DNA of 64,000 nt, taken from positions 279,248-343,247 of the forward strand of contig JAEVLN010000024.1 of the NCBI GenBank assembly GCA_018350325.1, written 5' to 3'. This document shows, piece by piece, positions 46,236 through 57,345 of this stretch. Source of the stretch: Globodera rostochiensis. Taxonomy: Eukaryota; Nematoda; Chromadorea; Rhabditida; Heteroderidae. The notes beneath the pieces are model-generated. The model worked only from the letters and a program-made list of their open reading frames with translations, did not search any database and had not been told where the DNA came from. The first letter of the stretch is position 1. Every line of letters begins with the position of its first letter. Position numbers and translations under genes: made by a program.

Positions 46236-48637
46236 GTATTTTATTTAATTTTTTAATTTTGTAATTAAAAATTGCTTATATAGTTGATTTCCTGCAATAA
46301 TTTTTTTTGAGTTTTTCAGTTAACAAAAATCGTTTGTGCCCCGTATGCTGAGTGATGTTCAAAAACGCCAGTTATATTTTATTTACTTTTAATTGGTTTT
46401 ATTCATTTAAACGTTGAAAGTTTCACATAATGATTTACAGATCCAACATAAGGTTTAGTTTTTCTAATTTTAATGTACACAAAAATTATTCTTTACAATT
46501 ATTAAGATGTTGTATCTTTTATATTTAAAAAATATTTAATTACGTATAATTATTGTAGATTTTTATATAATGACATACTTAATTTGGATATATTATTCGT
46601 TGTAATAAAATTTGATTTATACTTTAGTTATTTTAATTTTGAATTAAAATTACATCTCTTCTCGACGGATTCCGTTTCCCAACGTTTATTTCACTTATTT
46701 ACTTTTTTGATTTGAATTTTATAAAATTATATTAGATTAAAACTTTAGGGTTTTAATTTTTTTTTAAAGTTTACTGCTTGGAGCTGGACAGATTTAAATT
46801 TTGAAAATAACTTTGTTTGCAATCGATAACGTGTCCGCCAAGTATCTTCACCAAGATACTTGTTTTAAGTGGTAACATAAAATGTGTTTAATTTGTTTTT
46901 CTGCTTTATCTTTTTGACTTTTATAGCATTGCATTTAAAAATTTTTTAAACATTTAAAAAGAAGTTATTTTTGTCAATTTTAATATATCATTCGTTTTAA
47001 TGAGATTTTATTTTTGAAATAATTTATTAAATCATAAATTCTACACTTTTTATTAGCATAATATTTTTATGATTGTTGATAATTCTTAACTTATTTTGAA
47101 CAACTTTTATTAGCGTTTGAATTATTTTCTTTGTTAACTTTTTAATTTCAATTAAATTTAAATGCAAGATGATTTTACTAACACAAATGCTTTTATTTGT
47201 TCAAACGTTTTTTTAAATGGTTTTCATTTCTTCTTACTATTTTAATACGTCTCTTGTAGTTTGGAAATCCAGGTAGTTTTATTTTTTTTTAAATCGTAAA
47301 TTTAGGCTTTTTGTTATGTTTTACTAAAAACTTTTGGGTTTTGTACAAATTTTGGATTTTGCCAGACCAAAAAAAACAAAACCAAAATAAACCCAATCTT
47401 ATTGACCAAATTTTGCTTGGGTCCAACTTTCCGGTATCTAGTCAAACTCCAATTTTGCCGTGCACACATTAATTAAATCAATGTAGCGATTATTTTTGTA
47501 ATCATTTTTAAGCCTTGCTATTTTTTGTTAATCATTATTACTATTAATTACATATTTAGAAAAATTATTTTATTGTGATTTATTTAAAATTTGTTTATTC
47601 GTCGTATTTGCTGTGCAGGAACATTTAAAGCCGCAGAGAAGTTTTGAACAAAAATATTTAAATAAAACTTCAATTTTGTGATTTAGCTACAATAAAATTC
47701 ATGCAAAATGTCTTAACACCTAAAAGAAATTTTTTAACGGCCGAGCGTAGGGTTTACATTCATTGATTTCTTCCTTCCATACTAATAAAATATCCCTAAA
47801 TTTTACCTTGCGAAAAATTGGGATATATTTTTTAAATTTTGGTTAGAATTGTTAAAAATATTGATGATTATTTAAAGAATTATAATTATTAACTTAAAAT
47901 TGAATTAATAAAAACGTTTTGCTCAGTCCGCCCTGATGAATCGCATTCTCTGCATTAAACTGATGAAGTGCTTGAGTTTTTGTTCATAAATTTTAATTCA
48001 CTGTTTACAAAATTATAAGTTAATTTTTTAATTTTAAATCAAAAGTTATTTTATGAATCTTAATCACTTTTTTCATGTATTTAGGTTTTATGCTTTGTAA
48101 TGAGTTATTTTTTCACATTTATTTAATTAAGAATTTTTAATTTCTTTATGTATTTGAAAAGCAACATATAAGTTATTTTAAGCAATTAACAAAGTAAAAA
48201 AGATTAAACTTTTGAACTATCAATATGTTTATCAATTTTTTTGTTTATAATTTAAAAAAAAAGAATTATTAATTCTGAAAAGCATTTTTTAAAAGATTTT
48301 TAAACTGACTTCCGTTGTGATTGGCTGACCACTGCGATGAAGCTTTTTCAATAAAGCGTTACATGGTCCCAGCGAGCATTTTTTCTCCCTTCAAAACGGC
48401 GTTCGAATCGGGAAAATAATTCACAAAGAATTTTATTAGTAATTAATTTTTTATTAGTTTTATACTCATTTAAGCTAAATTTAAATTTTAACACAATAAT
48501 TTAATAGAAAACCAAAATTATTTTGGTAATTTAATCCTGCTTATCAATAAGTAAGAAAACATTTATTTGCTTTTCTTTTCTTCTCATTTAAATTATTTTT
48601 ATTTCAGCATATTAAAATTATTTGCTGTCCTTAGTCA
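46236..48637. other. T-rich DNA with small possible exons
   Basis: At 47620 the acceptor TGCTGTGCAG precedes EHLKPQRSFEQKYLNKTSIL and a stop. At 47920-47985 a frame reads SALMNRILCIKLMKCL after a CTCAG. At 48361-48500 a frame reads SVTWSQRAFFLPSKRRSNRE and then NNSQRILLVINFLLVLYSF, which resembles an inner loop leading into a membrane helix. None is firm. Confidence 0.3.
46839..46862. other. Perfect 10-bp hairpin with a 4-base loop
   Basis: CAAGTATCTT (46839-46848) pairs exactly with AAGATACTTG (46853-46862) around CACC. It stands alone in T-rich DNA. A role as an RNA structure is possible but not shown. Confidence 0.6.
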
Positions 48638-48802
48638 ATGATGAATTCTTGTGCGCTGATCCATGATATTTTCAAAATTGCAAAGCATGGCTGCGCGTAT
48701 TTTCTTAATACGAATATGGCAATACTTATTTTTATTTTAATAAACCACTTGGTAGTATATAATCGATGTGTTTCGTGGCAATGTTTTTGTGAATTGGTGT
48801 AA
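48638..48802 (+). CDS. Candidate receptor-like exon (first helices)
   Basis: A CTGTCCTTAG acceptor at 48634 is followed by TCA ATG and a frame of 54 codons to a stop at 48800-48802. It reads MMNSCALIHDIFKIAKHGCA, then YFLNTNMAILIFILIN. The arrangement of a polar loop with a cysteine before a hydrophobic helix would suit the second outer loop and a helix of a 7TM receptor. It lies upstream of two further receptor-like pieces in the right order. Confidence 0.3.
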   Translation: MMNSCALIHDIFKIAKHGCAYFLNTNMAILIFILINHLVVYNRCVSWQCFCELV

Positions 48803-48970
48803 CCGGAAACCGGGTCGGAACCGGATTTGAAATTAAATTTTTTTTTTTGAAAAGTCCAGACGTCAGATCAAGCACCCGACTTCTCCGCGAACCGGAAAAC
48901 GGGCCGGAACCGGATTTGAAATTAAATTTTTGTTTGAATAAGTAACTTTTGAACTTTTCCGCTCCGGCAT
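48803..48970 (+). repeat. Two copies of an AACCGGAAACGGG-type repeat
   Basis: ACCGGAAACCGGGTCGGAAC followed by CGGATTTGAAATTAAATTTTT occurs at about 48801 and again, slightly changed, at about 48895, a period near 94 bp. The minus-strand frame over it (48732-48977) repeats accordingly and is not a gene. Confidence 0.75.
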
Positions 48971-49266
48971 TGAGCACCCATGTTAATTTATGAAAATAAT
49001 TTTAAATGTTTAATTTTGTTGTTAACATAATCTAGGTAGACCGAAATGTTTTTCACATTATTTTAAAAGCATTTCAAATGATATAATATTTTGCCATTGA
49101 TTGATATATATACAAATCGCTTTTGGAAATATGTGACGTTTTTTTAATGTGAGTTATATTTTATTATAAACAATGTTGATTTATACGTTATTTTTCAAAA
49201 TTTAAAATGCTAGCTAAACTAAATGTGTAAATCTTTTTCGCTGTTGTTGCTTAATAAATATTGTAA

Positions 49267-49410
49267 ATGTTTTTTTGCACAAAAAACGGAGCATCTCACG
49301 ATGAACGCTTGACGAGGCAACAGAGCTCCGTATTCACGATTGCAATTTGCATAAAAGTATACGCTGAAATTAAGCAATATACGAATCAATTTTCTTTTAT
49401 GCGCATTTAA
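49267..49410 (+). CDS. Candidate receptor-like exon (third inner loop and helix 6)
   Basis: The frame is ATG-started, 47 codons, reading KNGASHDERLTRQQSSVFTI and then AICIKVYAEIK. A charged loop with ERLTRQ followed by a hydrophobic start is the usual make-up of the third inner loop and helix 6 of nematode chemoreceptors. An ATAAAA|GTATAC junction near 49359 could be a donor. The DNA also forms a short hairpin (ACGGAGC pairing with GCTCCGT across 33 bases). Confidence 0.3.
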   Translation: MFFCTKNGASHDERLTRQQSSVFTIAICIKVYAEIKQYTNQFSFMRI

Positions 49411-49773
49411 AATTTGATTACTTTTTGCAAATTATAAAAAAACTTGTTTTTTGCAGTAAATAATTTTTATTTGTTAAAATTTTGTTTATAATAAAATCAC
49501 TAATAGGCAGGTTTTGAATGCAATATTTTTGTAATTACTAAATTAATTATTTGTGATTTTTGGAAATGATTTTAATTTATTTTCTTTTAAATTAAATATG
49601 ACTTAAATATCTATATTTAAATATTGTTTATGTCACAAAAAAATTACTATTTTAACTCACTAAGGTATTTTTGCATTTTATTTTTTTTAATTTTAAGTGG
49701 GCCATTTGTAAATTGCGGTATGCACAAATAATTGTTTAAGCTTATTATACTTGGCCTGCACCATAAAAATTAG
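49411..49773. other. T-rich DNA between receptor-like pieces
   Basis: Nothing recognised. It could be an intron if the flanking pieces belong together. Confidence 0.35.
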
Positions 49774-49845
49774 TTTCGCGATGTTCTTGTTGGCGTTGTT
49801 TTGATGTTGAATCCCACAAATATATTTTATTTTTCAAATATTTAA
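49774..49845 (+). CDS. Candidate receptor-like exon (helix 7 with an NP motif)
   Basis: After a stop, the frame reads FRDVLVGVVLMLNPTNIFYF and SNI and then a stop. LNPTNIFYF resembles the NPxxY-type motif that ends helix 7 of rhodopsin-like receptors. It follows, in order, the helix-3-like and helix-6-like pieces. The piece is short and lies in T-rich DNA, so chance cannot be excluded. Confidence 0.33.
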   Translation, partial: FRDVLVGVVLMLNPTNIFYFSNI

Positions 49846-50961
49846 CGTTTTGTTTAAAAATTTACAATTAGTTATAGTAGTAATCTTAAAAATACTATTC
49901 TCTCTTTTTTATCTCACATAGCTTTTTTACATCAACATATGACATTTGTTTGTAAAATGTTATATAAATGTTGCTTTTTAAGAATATAAATTTTAAACAT
50001 AAGGAAAATTTATTTTTACCTAATATTAACACTTTTTGCGTAATTAGCTATAATTATTTCATTAGAACTGCATAAGAAAATTAAAAAATTATAGGTAAAA
50101 ACTTTATTTTTAATTTAAAAAAAAGTCTAAGATTATTGCGTGATCAAATCTAAATTTTGATTAAAATTTACTAGAGATTATTTATCTCATTTTGATATTT
50201 CATTTATATTTATCATTTAGTTTATTTTATTTGACTTTTTCAAAATTTGCATCTGGATATTATATTATTTTTTCTTGTTAATAAGCTAAAACAATGGCAA
50301 ATAGTAAAATATTAAATATTTATAATAAGTTCAATCCAACAACAATAAATAAAAATATAGGCATTTTATGTAAAATTATCTACTAAAATCACAATTAATT
50401 CAGTTGTTTAACATGAGTAAACAATGCAGATCTGAGGTTGATTTGTATTATATCAAAGTATTAAGAAATTAAAATTAGTTTTCTTTAACAATTAAACTTT
50501 ATCACATAAGAATATGAAATAAATATTTATTATTAATCGTATTGCTTGATGTCGCCATTTGATTTTGTGATGTAATTTTTTTGACGTGATTTAAATTAAA
50601 ATAATTATATTGGTGGGTTCGAAAGAATTTTTCTTGATATATCTTTTATCAATAAGTAAAAATATATATTTTTTAATTTAATAACAAAAATGTAAGTATA
50701 AAAATTCACTATAAAAAAAAGTTATTTTTCCCACAATCACTGTTCTGCATTTAAGAAGTTACAAATACAAAATATATTATTTAACGAATATTATACAAAA
50801 ACTTTAATAATAAAAAGTAAAAAGTAGAAGACAATCAAGCATTAATTTATAAAAACAAAAGTTTTGGTGTAACATATTTTAATTTAAATTTAAAAAAATG
50901 TTCGATATTTTCCGTTGCAAACCAGAGTTGCTCGTTGAGTTATTTTCTTCCGGTTAAAAGT
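49846..50961. other. AT-rich DNA, switch to A-rich top strand near 50.3 kb
   Basis: No gene is recognised. If the receptor-like pieces to the left form a gene, its 3' end would be here. Confidence 0.4.
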
Positions 50962-51233
50962 TTAATCCAGAGCTGCTCTAAACCGTTCAAAATAAAATTT
51001 GTATGAATTGTTTAAAAAATAGACGCAACAACTGTCCAGGTCAAAATGGCAGGCTCCAAATAATCTAGAAAGCAAAATTTTGTCATTTACCACCAACGGA
51101 AAATAAGGCCAAGTTTTTTCACAAAATTTCTTAATTTAAATGTCTTTTTTTTGTCAAAATTTCCAGATTTCAGCTGTTTTTTTTGCGTTGCCCTTTCAGC
51201 ATAGGCGCCAAATGCTTTTGCTGTGCCTGCCAT
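50962..51233 (-). CDS. Candidate minus-strand coding island, two overlapping frames
   Basis: One frame starts at an ATG (51233) and runs 48 codons, MAGTAKAFGAYAERATQKKQ and on to LGLIFRWW and a stop at 51087. Another overlaps it (51135-50962, 57 codons) and reads KKFCEKTWPYFPLVVNDKIL, LSRLFGACHFDLDSCCVYFL and NNSYKFYFERFRAALD. Two runs of eight A in the first frame could mask a frameshift, or a short intron could join the two. The minus strand is the expected sense strand here. The plus strand has a weaker Cys-rich frame (IGAKCFCCACHCGRINK) after a CTTTCAG acceptor. Function is unknown. Confidence 0.38.
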
Positions 51234-51755
51234 TGCGGAAGAATAAATAAGTTAAAACCCGCCATTTTTCGTGTGTACCTTTATAAATAATAAGCTGCAT
51301 TCGTTAATTCAAATATAGTTATAAAATATTGACTACTAAGTAACGGCAAATCATTAATCAACATTTTTAAAATCGATTGCAAAACTCAAAATATTAATAA
51401 ATTCGTACGATGATAGTACTAAAATTAAACAAAAATAATGCGATAAAAAAATAAACATCAACCATAAGTTGTAAATAAGCTCTAATATATGGGGAAAAAG
51501 ACAAATTAATTACTTAAGTAATAAAAATACTCTCAACACGTCAATACGCTTTTATTTAATTAATTTAATTTAAATAATACACAAAATTTTGATACAAATA
51601 TTAAAAGCTAAACCCAAGAATGTTTTTATTATTAAATAAATAACGTAAAAAATATATATATTATATAATAAATACAAATAAATGTACTTAAATATTTAAT
51701 AGAATTTAATATATAACACAAAGCCATTTTATAATATACGAGTAAAGCTTTTTCC
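51234..51755. other. A-rich DNA, nothing recognised
   Basis: No open island or repeat was noted. Confidence 0.4.
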
Positions 51756-52424
51756 CGAAGACAATTCTACCAAATGATATGCATGCCTTTGGCACAAAAA
51801 ATGCCAGAGAAAACAATAATTAATTTTTGCCATCATCAAAAAATAAATTAAACAAATAGATTAAAAATTCAAAATATAACTCAAATTTAGGCTTATGTGG
51901 CTGAAATAATATATGTTTGCCGTCTGCGTTTTGACGAAATCCCAAATTTGTTTTTAAAATAACGATTTGGATAATTGTTCTAAAATATAATCTCACCCAA
52001 ATATTTTTTATTCCTATAAGTAATTAATAATATAATGTACATTTAATTGAATTATTTAAAATAATTCGACAAAACAGCAAAAATCAAAAAAGATTTAATA
52101 ATTCATAGATAAATTTTATTTTTTAATAAATTTAAAAATTATCAAAAAGGTGTAGAGCAATATTACCAATTGTGAAAACATTCTATTATTTAAAAGAAAA
52201 AGAGTGTATGCAACTTTGACGCATATTTCACGAAATAAATAAATATGTATGGGCTGTGAGAGAACATTGAATAGGCAGTGCAAATCTACTTAACTGACAA
52301 AATGTCATGGGAATGTGGAGTAATTACCGAAGACAATGCCTACCAAATGATATGCATGCCTTTGGCACAAAAAATCCAGAGAAAAAACAATTAATTTTTG
52401 CTATCATTAAAGTAATAAATACAA
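51756..52424. repeat. ~90-bp direct repeat, 570 bp apart
   Basis: 51756-51850 and 52329-52424 share CCAAATGATATGCATGCCTT and flanking bases almost exactly. On the minus strand copy 1 is open as FSLAFFVPKACISFGRIVFG, while copy 2 is frameshifted by a lost base. This could be a duplicated exon with one dead copy. AT-rich DNA lies between. Confidence 0.7.
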
Positions 52425-52681
52425 AAATATAAAAATAGCAAAAAATTGTTATTCAATATGTGCATAAAATTATTATGTTGACATAAACACGTCTAGGAGC
52501 ATGGCAATTGTAATTTAATTACTACAACCAAGTTATTTAAAAAATTTGAGTTATTCATTTAATGGGGAATAAACTTTATGAATAATATGTGAATAATATT
52601 TAGCAACGGACTCCATTTACTAAAATATAATTTTTAAATATTTTTAATATTAAAGATCTATTTTATCAATTTATGTTTTAG
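52425..52681. other. AT-rich DNA before the switch to a T-rich top strand
   Basis: No gene is seen. The polypyrimidine-like stretch at its end serves the acceptor at 52681. Confidence 0.4.
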
Positions 52682-53786
52682 GTTGTCAACTGCATTAGTT
52701 CAGTCGGAACAGTTTGAGAGCTCATTGGAGCATCCCGATGTACTTTGCCGGTTTTTTCGATGGACAACAAGTCTTAAAGCGGAAGTTGCACCTAAATACG
52801 CATACAAAGTCAATTGCAAGTAAAATCTAAATTATTTTCTAACAACAAGCTAAGCTTTTGGTGAAATTTAGAACGTTTGTAAATTGTTGCTTAATAATGG
52901 TAATTGTTTGTAAAATAAGATAAAAGGTGAATTAATAATTCTTTCTATTTTAACTAAATATGATTAAGGTGCCAGAAGAATAATTTTCAAAGATTTAGCA
53001 AATGCAAATAATAAATAATAAACAAGGTATGTTTAATAATCATAATAAAAACAAAATTTAAAGATATGCTGTTAAAATTTAACAAATTATTACAAATTAT
53101 ATGCTAATATATATTTTTTAATAATAACAATATTAGTTTTACAAATATTAAAACTATCAAAAGATTTAACTTTTAAAAAAGGTATGAAAATATGTACAAA
53201 GTTAGGCATTGTGCCGTTTTATTTCTTGATTTGTAATGTTAAAAATTTTTTTTGAGAAGTTTTTTGTCAGAACCGTTTCTTTTTATATCTCATTTACTTT
53301 AGTGATGTTCTAAAATAAAATACAAATATATTTTTTTGTATATTGTAAGCTTTTTGATTTGATTAATCTTAAATTTTTAATCTTTGGTTTTCTTAATTTT
53401 ATTCTTTTAATCTTTTTTAGATGGAACTCTTAAATTAATTTTATACATTGTGATTTTTACCTTTAGTAACTGTAATTTTAGCAGGTCTAACTTATTGCTT
53501 TTAAGATTTTCAACGCAATTGCTTTTTCATTAAATTATGTGGTTTTTTTGGTAATTAAAAGAGTATTTGAAAATTTTGTTTGCAATCAATTTGTGGAACA
53601 TTCTAAATTAATAAATAAGTTATTTTGATTACTATTATTTAGGTGTCATAATTTTCTGTTAAGAATTTTTTTTGAATTATTTTTTTAAAATTAATGCGTA
53701 ATCATTTGGTTTAAAATGTTATTTTTTTCAGGCCTTGGGCAAATGTCCCCGCGCCTTACACACAAATTGCTTTTGCAAGTGATTGA
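52682..53786 (+). CDS. Two-exon partial gene model, function unknown
   Basis: Exon 1 (52682-52819) is entered at TTATGTTTTAG. It is a clear GC island with 45 open codons, LSTALVQSEQFESSLEHPDV, LCRFFRWTTSLKAEVAPKYA and YKVNC, and leaves at TGCAA|GTAAAA. A 912-bp intron ends in ATTTTTTTCAG. Exon 2 (53732-53786) joins in phase as KPWANVPAPYTQIAFASD and a stop. The phase agreement, canonical sites and island boundaries make this one of the better coding calls. No start codon exon was found, so it is the 3' part. Exon 2 is also open in another frame (LGQMSPRLTHKLLLQVIDNA), which would fit if a further exon intervened. Confidence 0.42.
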
Positions 53787-55831
53787 CAATGCAGCTGGCT
53801 AGGATTTAAATTGTTTTAAAAAAGAGTTTAATTTAATTTGTTAATATAAAAATCTTGGTAATTTTCATTTCTCCTATTTTTTAAAAAGACCCAATTAAAC
53901 ATAAAATAACATAAAAAGTTGGTTTAGCATTAAGATATTTTTATTTCTGTGGATTTACTTTAAATGTTTTTTTATTTTACATTTATTTTATTCAATTATT
54001 GTATTTCTAATTAACTTCTTTTTTTGTGTGTTATTCTACATCGGAATTTGATTTTTTTTTATAGTCCAAGTGAACGAGACACGCTTTATAATTTGTGATT
54101 TTGAGAAGAATTTATTATCAATGAAATTTAATATTATCTAGTTTCGGTCAATCTTTTAAAGGCTACTTTAATCATTTATGTCGAAGTGCTATATGATTTT
54201 TAATTTAGCAGAGAAAATTAATAGTTAAAAATTTTACGTGACGGACCGTTTTTTATCATATTATTGCTTAAATTCTGTAATCATTATTTTATATTTTTGC
54301 AAGATTAGTTAAAAGTATTGTATTTAATTTAGTTTAATGTGTTCAATAAAATGTTCTTTTGGAACCCGCCCAAAGCCATCCTTGAAGTCTATTTTTTGCC
54401 AATTAATATTTTGATTTTTAAATTGAGTTTACAATCAAGCAAATAATAAGTATCGGAAGAGCAGTGCCCAGAACAATGTTGCGATCTTTTCCCGAGCGAG
54501 CCTGATATTGAAGAGTTCGGTAAAACAGAAAATATACATTGGCATTTATTTATATATCATTATTTTGATTCTTAATTAATTAAGATTTTTGCTTTAATAT
54601 TGAAAAATTTTATGTTTGCATAATGTGATTTTTTACGTTTAAATACAATTCTATATTTAACTCATCGCAATAAACAAACGACTGCGTCGTTGGTTTTAAC
54701 TTTTTGTGGTTCGGGATTAACGGCAAAATTTTTGTCAGTAATATTTGCTTTATGGATTAATTATCATATATTTAATTAAATAATTTATTTTATTGTCATT
54801 ACATGCCTGTGCATGATATTTAATTGTAATGATTGTAAAATAGGTACAACAGATTAAATAAACTTTTACAATCGAATAAACTTTGTATTGCCTTGGAATA
54901 TTTTATGATCCTGACGAACTTATCAATAAATTGTACTAATTTCTACAATGGCCTTTTAATCAAATCTTTTTATATATATTTTCTTTTTCATCAATTGTTA
55001 GCATAAAAACTTAAAATTATTTTCAATATGTTTTTTTGACTATTTAGGACACTTTTGGCTTGAGTGTGATTCGGACGGGTGGGATTTTAAATTTTGACAG
55101 CTCAACACAAACCCGAGTTCACCATTTCTTAACACATTGCTATAAAACTTAAACTACAAATATTGATCAAATTTACAATTTAATTATATTGGTTAGAAAA
55201 TATGACAAATATACGCATTAAAAACGTTGATTGAAAGTGAAAATGCAAACATACATTTAATATATCTAAAATGAATCATGTAACAAAGAGAATTAGATTT
55301 ATTTAAATAAACAATCTGAATTAAAAGAAAATTCAACTAATTCACTGTCAAGAAATATTATAATTATTGCAAAAATCTATTTTTCATAAAACAATTTTGT
55401 TAATTAACATATTTATTTGACTGTCATAAAAATTCTATTATATTCTTTATAAATGACTAAAGTTTTTAACAAGATAAACAAAATCAAAATAACTCTTCGA
55501 CTAGTCAAAAATAATTATTGAATAATTATATTTATAATGCAAAATAAAAAATTTTTGTGCTTAAAAAATATCAATTGAAATAATTATACTTATTTAAATA
55601 GAATGGAAAAAAAAAATCAATTTTTAAATGATAGGGATTCCATATATCTCAAAAAAATACTTTTAATGTGAACGCAATTCTGTCACGCCAGTTCAATGAT
55701 CACCAGCAGCCAATGTTTTATTAAACTTTAATTCAAAACCAAATAAAACATTTAAAAAAATGCAATATATTAGCATTTAATTGCGCTTATAAAGTTTATT
55801 AATATTTCTTGCTTAATTGATGCATAAACAG
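53787..55831. other. T-rich then A-rich DNA with one candidate exon
   Basis: 54451-54519 is a GC-richer block between AATAAG and TTCG|GTAAAA. Two frames are open, SEEQCPEQCCDLFPSEPDIE and YRKSSAQNNVAIFSRASLIL. A short ATG frame, MFFWNPPKAILEVYFLP, lies at about 54353. The top strand switches to A-rich near 55.1 kb. No firm gene. Confidence 0.3.
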
Positions 55832-55939
55832 TTAAGATAATTCACTCATCTTTGGCAGCAAGAAGTTCCAATCAACGTACGGACCAGACAACTCAGGATG
55901 TAAAATTGACAGCGTGAGATACAATAAAATATTATAGTA
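55832..55939 (-). CDS. Candidate minus-strand terminal exon
   Basis: Thirty-five codons are open on the minus strand, YYNILLYLTLSILHPELSGP, YVDWNFLLPKMSELS and a stop at 55832. The GC island matches the second half. Minus is the expected sense strand here. No acceptor was pinned down and no domain is recognised. Confidence 0.3.
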   Translation of the reverse strand, partial: YYNILLYLTLSILHPELSGPYVDWNFLLPKMSELS

Positions 55940-56428
55940 TTAAACACAATTAATAAACAATATATTTAATAAATCCCCATATTATATTTTTTTGCAGAAT
56001 AAAGTAAACTGCTATTAAAAAATTTTTGTGATCGTTAAACTTATGAAAAGTAATCTGTTAAATTTATTTAACAAATAAAAGCAAACAAATCAAGAACTTA
56101 AAATCGCAACTATGTCTATAAATTTATACCTATTTTTACAGAACTTTAATAAGTTTATATTAGCCCATTCCTATTTGAAATTATATGTAAGCAATTAAAA
56201 ATGCATAAATAGCGTTATCGCCATCCGCTTACTGATCACTAATAATATTTGTTTAACAAAATATTAAAATTTGTTTAAAAAATAAATAAGAAATGTACGC
56301 ACACTGTAAAGAAAATTTTTTTAAAAAACATATTGGCGGTAAAAATTCGAAGCTGCCATTATTTTACTTACATAAAACATTGCTAAACAATTTAAAATAT
56401 ATACTTAATATTAGCTTCAATTTGAAAC
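55940..56428. other. A-rich DNA, nothing recognised
   Basis: A 60-codon plus-strand frame (56293-56475) is Lys/Asn-rich and consistent with chance in A-rich DNA. Confidence 0.4.
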
Positions 56429-56539
56429 TCAAATTAAAACTAACAAAAAAATTAATAATTGAATATAACTTTTGAAAAAAGCACGAGTAATCATTTCCTC
56501 TGCGATCGCGAGTGCAGGACGAGCCAAGACAAACTTCAT
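56429..56539 (-). CDS. Candidate minus-strand small protein or first exon
   Basis: From an ATG the minus strand reads MKFVLARPALAIAEEMITRA, FFKSYIQLLIFLLVLI and a stop, 36 codons. The first half sits on a GC island with Ala-rich coding character. The hydrophobic second half is AT-rich and may be intron. There is no known domain. Confidence 0.3.
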   Translation of the reverse strand: MKFVLARPALAIAEEMITRAFFKSYIQLLIFLLVLI

Positions 56540-56870
56540 TGTTAATTAGTCTATTCAAACTTACAATAAAGCAATAGAGATTTAAAAGGTTTTTAATTTA
56601 TCATGTTTACAAAATTGCCCATTTAAGAATATTTTAATTGTTAAAAAAGGTTTGAGATCTGAAGCAAACAGTATTTCATTCAAATATAATATTGCATTAA
56701 AACTATCAAGAATTTTTAAAGAATTTTTGCAAAAATTATTAATATATAATCAAAAAACAAAACAATAAAATTAATACATATTCACGACTTTATATGAATA
56801 ATATTAATTATTATTTCAAAAAAATTACAAACGCATTTATAACAATAATAACCAAAATATTAATGTAATA
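56540..56870. other. AT-rich DNA, nothing recognised
   Basis: The sequence is A-rich without islands. Confidence 0.4.
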
Positions 56871-57017
56871 ATGCAAATATGGGCTTGGGCGCTCTATGAA
56901 AAAGACCTCCCGGAAATCCAACAAATCATGATGGTAAACACGCTCAAGGACAACGAGCAATTAGAATACATGTGTGCGCTTCACAAGAAAACCGATGCGC
57001 ATGACGAAAATATTTAA
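56871..57017 (+). CDS. Candidate 48-residue open frame, strand uncertain
   Basis: The plus-strand frame from an ATG reads MQIWAWALYEKDLPEIQQIM, MVNTLKDNEQLEYMCALHKK and TDAHDENI and then stops, and it fills the GC island exactly. The minus strand of the same island is open too (LLVVLERVYHHDLLDFREVF). Coincidence of island and frame ends favours plus. The A-rich surroundings favour minus. No domain is recognised. Confidence 0.35.
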   Translation: MQIWAWALYEKDLPEIQQIMMVNTLKDNEQLEYMCALHKKTDAHDENI

Positions 57018-57286
57018 TTTTAATTTTTTATTTTAAAGCGAATTTTTTTCTCTCCAACACCTGTTTTCGATAGACGGCATTGATACAGCAATAAAGCAAC
57101 ATCTGTGTCTTATTTATTTTTATTAAAATATATTAATAAAGAGCAAAATGGTAGCATAAAGATTTGAAACGATTAAATTGGACTAATACTATAATTAATA
57201 TTCCAAAGAATCAATAAAAACGGTATTATTGTAAATTAAATTTTTTTTTAATATTAAAAAAATAAATTTACAAATTTAAAATACGC
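57018..57286. other. AT-rich DNA
   Basis: No island or repeat was noted. Confidence 0.4.
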
Positions 57287-57345
57287 ATGGAAGCCCGAAT
57301 TATAGCCCCAAAGGACATTGTCGGCTTCAAAGGACTGCAATTATC
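57287..57345. other. Small island readable as an exon on either strand
   Basis: On the plus strand an ATG frame MEARIIAPKDIVGFKGLQL ends at TTATC|GTAAGA, a strong donor. On the minus strand an acceptor ATAATTGCAG (ending at 57335) leads to SFEADNVLWGYNSGFHAYFK. Both splice signals are good, and only one can be real. Confidence 0.33.
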
